NCBI GenBank assembly: GCA_947561395.2
Contig: OX387188.1
Location: 10,256,061 to 10,320,060 of the forward strand
Reading direction: 5' to 3'
Source of the DNA: Buxus sempervirens
Lineage: Eukaryota; Streptophyta; Magnoliopsida; Buxales; Buxaceae
Length of the DNA: 64,000 nucleotides
Positions 56,590 through 64,000 of the stretch are shown here, piece by piece (within the stretch, counting starts at the first letter, position 1; every line of letters starts with the position of its first letter). The notes under the pieces were generated by a model. It ran no database searches and had not been told where the DNA came from. It was given only the letters and a program-made list of their open reading frames with translations. The position numbers and the translations under genes are program-made.

Positions 56590-59500
56590 TGTAAAATCCC
56601 AAATTTTAGTGAGATTAAAATTTATTAGTTATAGTAATTAATTAATATCAAGTGGCAAAATTTTGTATATACAGAGATTGGAAAAGGTTGATCGAAGTTC
56701 ACGGGTGAATCAATTTGGGAAATTCCAAAGAAAAAGGGGGAATTATATTAATAAATGGTAAGTGGTTGCTATATTATAGTTGGATTATTTAATAAATATT
56801 ATAACGCAGAAAATAATAATAATAATAATAATAATTAAGGGCTAAGGTAGGTGGCTCGGTAGGGCGACGAGATCTCTAGCACCACGGGGGTGCGTGCGCC
56901 GCGCAAACGCATTCATATATTCGGACTCTGGACGAACTAAGAAATTTCACTACACGAGATTCTCTGCTTTCTTTCTTTTCATACGGATTTCCGATTTCCA
57001 AGCACTCTGACGACCGGTCGGATATAGTGAACTATATACATCAAGAATTGTCCTGGCGATCTGGATTCCTTTACAGATCGATGATATCTGCAAAATGAGG
57101 GTACCTCAACGGCCACCTTACGCCCATGGCTTCGACAACACCAGGATCTTGGACATAGCTAACTCGGACGAACCTTCAATGGATCTTGAGTTACTGCAGA
57201 TTGATATTGAGGAGTCGATAGCAAGATTAGTAGAAGATGAAAGAGCTTATGTGCCAGGAATAATAGATATTTATCGAGCGAGGTTAGATCCACCGCTGGA
57301 AGGGCCTGCTAGAAGGGAATCGATTGCATGGATCCTCAAGGTGCATGCGGTCAAGAAATTCCATCCGATAACGGCGTATCTTTCCGTCAATTACATCGAT
57401 CGGTTCCTCCATTCACGTCGTTTGCCGGGTTTCAATCAATTCGTCGCTGGAGAAGTCACCAGTGCAAAGTAGTGATCCGGTTAGTCTGAAAGAGAGAGAG
57501 AAGTTTGATCTTTAGACGAGAATTCAATCGAATCAGATCTGAAGGAAAATCATTGAAGAGGAACTCTGTAGTTGAGAAGTAGCGTCTGAACCAGGTGATC
57601 GGAGAATTCGTCTAGGTCATTGTTCAGATCAGGAGCTCAAAGAGAGTGCTAACTGTAGAGGATTTGATCGGCAGTTTTGGTACTGTCTGTGTTTGGATTT
57701 CCAGCGAAAACAATGTAAGTAGCGTTTCTTTTTCTTTCAATTGCTGATTTCACGTTTGAAATTTGGTGTCGATTTTCTACATGTTGAAAAACTCATGTTT
57801 AATTTACATTGGTGTGCTTAATTTTTGTTTAAGATGATAATTGATGATAGCAATTGGTTTAAAGGCATTTGGTAAGAGGAGTTGATCAAGAAAAACCTTC
57901 GAAAATCACAAAACACCGACTGGTTCGCCATTCGTTTTGGAGAAGATGAAGTTTCCAAAATATTTAATTTCTGGTGCAAAACATCAATAGTAATTAAAAA
58001 GTGATGTGTGAGTTTAGGAAATAATTAAGTTTAGTATAAAACTTATACTGTATTGATAAATTAGCATGCAGAACTTAAATAAGTAAGTTTTAGTTTAGAT
58101 TTTAGTTAGATTCAGCAAATAAGTTCAGCCCCCAAATAAATAATTATATTTTAGATATAATTTGAAAGAAAAAAATCAAAACTCAAAGAAAAAGTGTATA
58201 AAAGTGATTTTTAGGATTTATAACTTAATTTAAAAAGTAAGAGAAGGTCAATTTAATAATAATAAAGAGGAAAGAAATAGTTAAGATGCAATCTGACATA
58301 TTGCACGAAAAGGATTTTTAAGAAGGTGATCAAAGAATTTTGGGAAAGTAGTAGTTGAGAACAACACTTTTATTCAAATTTGACTCTTAAAGGGGTTTTA
58401 TGGAAGTTAATGGAAAGAACTTATGAAGTAAATATAAATGAAAATTTTGGTTATCGGAGGGTGTGCCAAGCCTTTGGAGAACTACAGAAATTAATACTAT
58501 TTTGTTGGGGCAAGAGAAGGCTTATTTGAACAAACCAAGTCAAATTGAGATAAGAAGGAATGAAGTAAAATACTATGATGAAACTCTTTATAAAAATTTA
58601 ACTGTTAAATTAGGTTGGGAAAATACGGTAATTAAACAAGGAAAATGTTAAGGGGTTTAAATTGTACTTGGAAAGATTAAAATAAAATACTTGAAAAACT
58701 TATTATTTGGATAAAGTTGTGTTTATAAATTTCTGATCTTGGGATACGGTTAAACCTTGATTATTATCATTGGAATTCATCTTGGATTAAATGGGATAGC
58801 CACGATTATGAAATTTTTACATCAAATTGGTTTTATGCGGATTATACGGAAAGAGGATTTTAAATTGAATATGGATGTTTGGTTTTTCTGGTTTGGAATT
58901 GGTTTTTCCTCCATGTACTAGAGAGATGGATTGTGATGCCCCATGTATCTCGGGATGTTGTTACCTCCGTGTATCTCGGGGATGCCCCGTGTAGCTCGGG
59001 ATGATATGATTGAGATTGAGATGGGTTGTGCGTACTGGATTTCTCTGTTGGTTTTGGTTTTAGAGTCTAGTGGGCATAGCTCGATATGGATCCATGTTAG
59101 GAGCTAGTTAGTGAAAAGGATTGTTTTTTGCTGGTTGTAATACTTTGTTCACGCACGCGTTTCCATCGTGTATCTCAATGAAGCCTTCACTGTATCAGGT
59201 TGCCTGCGGCTATGATAGGATAGTACATGCCAACTCATTACTGTATCTGGATGGGTTCTCCCGCAATAAGTCAATGACCGTGTAGCTCGGCTTCGCTCAT
59301 AAGCCAGGAGGTGGCATAATGAGCATGGTCTTACACTAGTTAAAGGCAGTCTTATTTCATGAGTCCTGTGGTGACTTATTGACTGCTAATTTGATGTTAC
59401 AGACATGTTTGTTAAACTGGATTACTCTTGTATCTTATACGTTTGATGGGTTACTATTGGATTCCTCGGGTTATTCGGAACGGATGTATTGTCGCTAATG

Positions 59501-59835
59501 TTGCATGATTTATAATTGTACTATATTTTTGAACCGATAAATTGTATTTGAGCATGCATGTGCTACTTACTGGGATATTCGTATCTCATTCCATTCCATT
59601 TTGTTTTGTTTTCAGATTCTGGTAAGAACGACACCAGCGGGTTTATGCTTGGTTCATGTGAGTTAATATTGATTATAGTATTTTATTGTTGAACTTGGGC
59701 TATAATGCACTCTGATTTTCTAGTTTTTGATTTATTCATGTTTTCCTTCACTCTGATATTGCTATCCTGGGTTATATACTAACCTTCAGAGATAAGTTAC
59801 GGTTTCTCTACGTAACTTGGATCCGGGGCGTTACA
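56590..59835 (+). mobile_element. Solo LTR, family D, with captured host sequence
   Basis: It runs from TGTAAAATCCC to GGGGCGTTACA, 3246 bp, flanked by AGAAC at 56585-56589 and 59836-59840. No internal region is present. It has a (AAT)n run at about 56815-56836 and a donor AATGTAAGTAG at 57715. Repeated GTGTATCTCGG/GTGTAGCTCGG words lie at 58930-59290, and the acceptor TTTTCAG is at 59615. The part from about 56850 to 57715 differs in composition and includes a D-type cyclin fragment. Confidence 0.85.
57095..57472 (+). pseudogene. D-type cyclin N-terminal fragment captured in an LTR
   Basis: The 125-residue frame reads IEESIARLVEDERAYVPG (about 38-55), then RRESIAWILKVHAV (73-86) and the cyclin-box start ITAYLSVNYIDRFLHSRRLP (92-111). 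These are hallmarks of plant CYCD proteins, nearest by eye to the CYCD1 type. The match ends after RRLP, where a CYCD protein would continue with the rest of the cyclin box; the last 14 residues look unrelated. No LxCxE retinoblastoma-binding motif is present upstream. It lies in sense orientation between the LTR start and the donor at 57715, so an LTR transcript would carry it. It is a fragment and cannot be a working cyclin; a dominant-negative or siRNA role is speculation. Confidence 0.82.
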
Positions 59836-59840
59836 AGAAC

Positions 59841-61665
59841 CAACTCTTAAATTACAATATGGTCCTATGTAATTTGCTGAAAGTGAAGAACAACAGAAAT
59901 TACAAAATGTAATATCTTAGGTGTTAAATACAGAAGTTGGGCATTAATAAGTAATTTAATTAGAGAAGTGTTAATCAAGACTTAGGAACCTTATTATTAC
60001 TTATGAATGTGAAATACAACTTGTCTAAACTTAATAATCATGATTCACATACAATAACATTTATGAAATCTGATTTGGAGATTTTATTCATAGTTTTGAT
60101 TGTGTAAGTAAGAAAATCACAATAAACAAAGGAACAAAAAAAATGAAACAACCTGAACTACTGCACTATCCGCATTCAAAGATTCATATCTCTCTCAATT
60201 CTTAAGTTAATTGTGCAAAATATGATTCCTTAGAATCATAACTTTAAGCACTAAAATAACCTATAGCAGTTTTCAAAAGAGATATGAAGCTGCAAAATTT
60301 ACTGTTAGACATTTCCCTATGAAAATCTGAACCAAAGAAAAATTAAAAATAAAATACCTACTCATAGTGTAGGGTCTCGAGCATATTTTTACATTAAACT
60401 AAAATAAAAATACCACAAATCTCATGAAGAACTCTAGACTTGAATCGAACTAGAACTAGGTAAAAAAAATTGGTTTATCTGGAAAACAAGTGCAAGCCTA
60501 ATGCAGAAAAACTCATAACTTTACATCTTTGTCTTTGTTTTTTTTTTTTTATTGATTATCCTTGTTCAAATCCACTTTAAAAGCATCTCAAAATCCTCAC
60601 TGATCATATTACAAAAGAATCTCAAACTTTAGTGAAGAAAAAATAACTTCACACAATAGTTTAAGCAAGAAAAATACCTGTTTCTCTAAGCTGGAGCAGG
60701 TGATCAAAGCTTTGGTGTTACTGGACAGCAGCTCTTCTTCTTCTAAGATGCTCGACCTTCGCTAATGAACGTCCTCGCCCTCCTTCACTTCTCCTCTTTT
60801 TTCTTTAGAGGCTCTCTTTTCTTGCTGCCTCTTTTTTTTAAAAGAACTATCTTACTTGCTCTCCCCCTTACTTCTAAGACTCCTCTCCTTTTTATAAGAG
60901 AGTTTCCACCCCTTCAACTTCTTAACCTCTAACATTTCCTCTTCCTCTCTTAAACTCATAAACCTCTCATCTCCCTAACTTCTCATCTTCCTCTCTTTAA
61001 ACTCCTAAACCTCTCATCTCCCTAACTTCTCATCTTCCTCTCTTAAACACCTAGACCCCTCATCTCCCTAAGTCCACCTCTTCCTCTCTTAAAGACCATC
61101 ATTAATTTAGGTTTGGTCAAAGTCTATTTTGCCCAATATGTATTTTTTTTTAGGCTTATATTTTTTTTGGCTTAGTCTCAATATCCCAAGAGAACATGAG
61201 TTGGACCAAGTCGTCTAACTCATTTCTCTTTGTTTATATTTTTTTTAGTTTCTTTTAATCTCAAAACTTTTATTAACTTTGTTATTAATTTTTTTATTTA
61301 TTTGCATAACAAACCCCATTAGGAAACTTATCTTATTTACTAAAAGAACCCCAAAATTTTTACTTTATCATTAGTCATATGGCAGCCACCATGGCGTACA
61401 CGTGGTTGCCATGTGGCACCCAATTTTGGTTTTATCAAAAATCCCCAAACTATCATTTATTTCTTTTATCCATAACTTAGCTATTTGAGATTCGATTTGA
61501 GCACGGTTTGATGCATCAGAATTGGCTCAGAATTCTCTTTATTATGGGCTTGTTATTTCAAAAAGATGAGTCCACTATAAAAACCTCGATTTACATGCCC
61601 ACATATATGCCTATTTAAGATATGCATTTTGGGCAATTCTATGGTGCAAAAATGGGGTGCTGACA
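59841..61665 (-). repeat. Probable minus-strand LTR of Tat type, and unresolved flank
   Basis: Read from 61665 on the minus strand it begins TGTCAGCACCCC followed by TTTTTGCACC. This recalls the TGTAGACACCG...TTGCACG start of the gag-only LTR. A TTATAAAAAGG box on the minus strand near 60896 and CT-rich repeats at 60930-61085 fit an LTR promoter. I could not place the left border, so the first few hundred bases may belong to the family E LTR. No gene is seen. Confidence 0.45.
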
Positions 61666-62736
61666 CACACCTGTGACATCATAGGTTTAATGAAATCGTA
61701 AACAGAGTAACTACAGACATGCGCCAATATGCCACCTAACCCATTTACAAGTGGGCCAGTCGATGTCGGTCAGACTATTTAATGTAAAATGGAAGTACTC
61801 AATTGATACTAGAGTGAGTTAGCATGTACGGTCCAACCAATATCGTAGTGGATAACATAGCAACCAACTGATATTGAAGCGATACCATCTTCGAGATGAC
61901 GAAATGCCTATGACACAAAATAAGAACTCCAGAAAACAATTTCATTTACTAGCTACTCTATGGATCCATTAAAAGCTAAGCCTATTAGACACAACTCACA
62001 AACAAAAACATTTAATAACTTATTCATAAAGTCAATCAATACTAAATAAAATGGCATATACTATGAAATAGCACATTCTTCCCACCGAGTACACAGATTG
62101 AGGTAAGTGTCCCGTCTAGTACACGGACCGAGGATATAAGGCATACGCCATGAGATAGCCGCATATGAGAGAACAAGAGCCATACACCATAAAATAACCG
62201 TATATGCAAAGTCAATAATCAAGGCATATGTCAAATCACATATGTGATAAAACAAACCCACATACGTGGAAACATCTACATGTCAAGATCAAACCCTCAT
62301 ACAAGGAGACACCTACGTGTCAAGAACTTGGTCTCAATAGTCAAATCCAATTCAAATGCAAATTAAATTATTCCAATGCTCAAAACATATTTAAATAGTC
62401 TAAATACAAGTGTAGGAACTCTTAGAATCAATTTTCATTGAAAAGAAAAGAGTTTGGAACGATAAACCTTAAATAAGTTTCATTTAGTAGAACGTATCCA
62501 AATTCTTTATAAAAATCCAAATTAATCATCAACCAGTGTAAACACTCTCAAAATCCCCCAATCCTATTGGTACATGAGTTGGAATTTCATAAAAACAATT
62601 TTGTAATAAAAAACTAGGTAGATTTCAAAAAATTAACAAAAATCTGTAATGGGTGCTCAAGTGCTGTTGAGCGTGATGTTAGGCACTTGAGAATACTTGA
62701 ATTCCCAGTTCTAGCCGCTCGGGATGGCGCTTGAGC
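61666..62736 (-). repeat. LTR fragment related to the Tekay LTR
   Basis: It matches the layout of 530-800, with words such as ACATGCGCCAATATGC, GAGTTAGCATGTACGG and GAAATGCCTATGACACA. It has a short CCGAGTACACAG repeat at 62085-62130 and decayed GCTCGAGCG-type motifs at 62650-62735. It is much more diverged than the two Tekay LTRs. No gene is seen. Confidence 0.65.
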
Positions 62737-64000
62737 TATAACACCTCAGATCCGGTTCAACAACCAAACCCGAAGTGTTAGTAAAAATTTTGGGTCAGAA
62801 CAAACTAAAATTTATGTGGAATTTAAAAGTTTTATTTAAATCAAAGTACAATTGGAAGCATAGCATACTTAATTCAAGTTAATCGAATTAATTTACAATA
62901 AGAATTTATTTATTCTGAATTTGTTCTATGGTAACAACCACAATTCTGCCCATGAGTACACTACCCCAAACTTGACGATCTCTCCCAGCATACCTGAAAA
63001 ATAGGGGAAAACGAAGTGAAATATAAATCTCAACAAGTGGCAAGGTGCATGCAATTGAACAGTCTATTTTATGAAATAGTCATAAGATATAATGATAAAT
63101 CAAATCAAAAGCAATAATTCAAGTCCATGTATACAATTTCAATATAAACGATAAAATATACACAAAACCACATGTGACATCATAGGACTCATGAATCAAG
63201 ATTAGTATTTGAATAGACACTCTTCATTGCTATGCCACCATGCGTCTTATGAGCGAAGCTAGTAAATCCTTAAACTCAAATCTTAGTCTAACAATAAGAG
63301 GCCTAGACATCGACTTATTGCGCACGAAACTCACAGAGTTCGGTGCGTACCACCAGCATGCAGCACCAGAATCAATACATGGAGATGGCCACTTATCCTC
63401 ACATACAAGGTACTCATCAGCAACATAAAAACTCGAAATGAAACCTTACAGACACGAAGACCCCCAAATGCAAACTAACTTGCAAAGAAAGCGCAAGCGC
63501 AAATTGGGAGTAATCAACCCAAATAAATACCCCTCCACTATTTAGCCTAGCCTATGGATCCATATACAATTATGCCTGCTAGACACAACTCACACGTATT
63601 ACAATTTATTCTGTTTATAATTGATTACCAATTCATATGCAAATATCCGTAAACCATGATCTCAAATCAATTATCATAACTCAATTTCAAGTGATATACA
63701 TGTCTCAATCTTCTTAACTCGAAATCAATCCCGTTGAGAAAACACAATCAAAACCACGAATAAATCTCCAAACCAGATTCCATAAATACTGACACATCCA
63801 AAACATAATTAATAAAAGTTTAGACAGGTTATAGTTTACATTCATGAGCAAAAATAAGATTCCTATGACTTGACTATAACTTCCTTAATTAACTACTTAT
63901 TTAAGATCTAAATTTCTATAGTTATAACCTAATGTATTAAGCTTTATAATTTCTGTTATCTTTCAATTCCAGTAGATCGCATAGATCCCTTATTGAAGCT
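62737..64000 (-). repeat. LTR fragment running off the window
   Basis: It starts TATAACACCTCAGATCC on the plus strand, the complement of a ...GAGGTGTTATA end, inside the previous fragment. The words ATCTCAACAAGTGGCAAGGTGC and the CCTGAAAAATAGG acceptor (minus strand, near 62992) match the other families. It ends beyond the window, so its borders and completeness are unknown. The 62-codon ORF at 63240 is not supported. Confidence 0.55.

Overview
The window is plant nuclear DNA: a deep nest of LTR retrotransposons plus one PIF/Harbinger DNA transposon. I see no intact host gene. The plant signs are a Tekay/Del-type Ty3 chromovirus primed by initiator tRNA-Met, a Tat/Ogre-type gag, a PIF/Harbinger transposon with a Myb/SANT ORF, and a captured piece of a D-type cyclin. 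I cannot assign a species.

Layout. Positions 1-42179 are one minus-strand Tekay-like element: 3' LTR at 1-2405 (cut by the window edge), decayed pol to 5593, gag at 32.2-33.2 kb, and 5' LTR at 33301-42179. Its protease is split by a 26,272-bp plus-strand insertion at 5594-31865 with a 5-bp CCAGC target duplication. That insertion is a tandem LTR-internal-LTR-internal-LTR array. Its three 2888-bp LTRs and two internal regions are almost identical, so it is young. Each internal region has a tRNA-Arg-like primer site, a 4-kb leader, one intact gag ORF and a 3' non-coding part, with no protease, RT, RNase H or integrase. It is therefore a non-autonomous gag-only (TR-GAG-like) member of the Tat/Ogre group.

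The most unusual feature lies in the leader, at 10741-12271 and again at 22437-23967. About 34 short stem-loops share a loop starting GCC and an AA:TT closing, while both arms of the stem change together, with some G.U-type pairs. This looks like selection for RNA secondary structure. The block also falls inside a candidate leader intron.

The Tekay 5' LTR is itself interrupted by a solo LTR (35649-41991), which holds another solo LTR (36988-40275). To the right, an old relative of the gag-only element's LTR (42180-43122, 54925-55029) is split by a second, inverted copy of the first solo LTR (43123-54919). That copy carries an 8.5-kb Harbinger element with an apparently intact three-exon transposase and a nonsense-mutated Myb/SANT ORF. 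From 55.0 kb to the end are further LTR pieces, including a complete solo LTR (56590-59835, AGAAC duplication) with a captured D-type cyclin fragment. The LTR families share GCTCGAGCG-type motif clusters, GTGTACTCGG-type minisatellites and a conserved splice-donor/acceptor pair inside the LTR.
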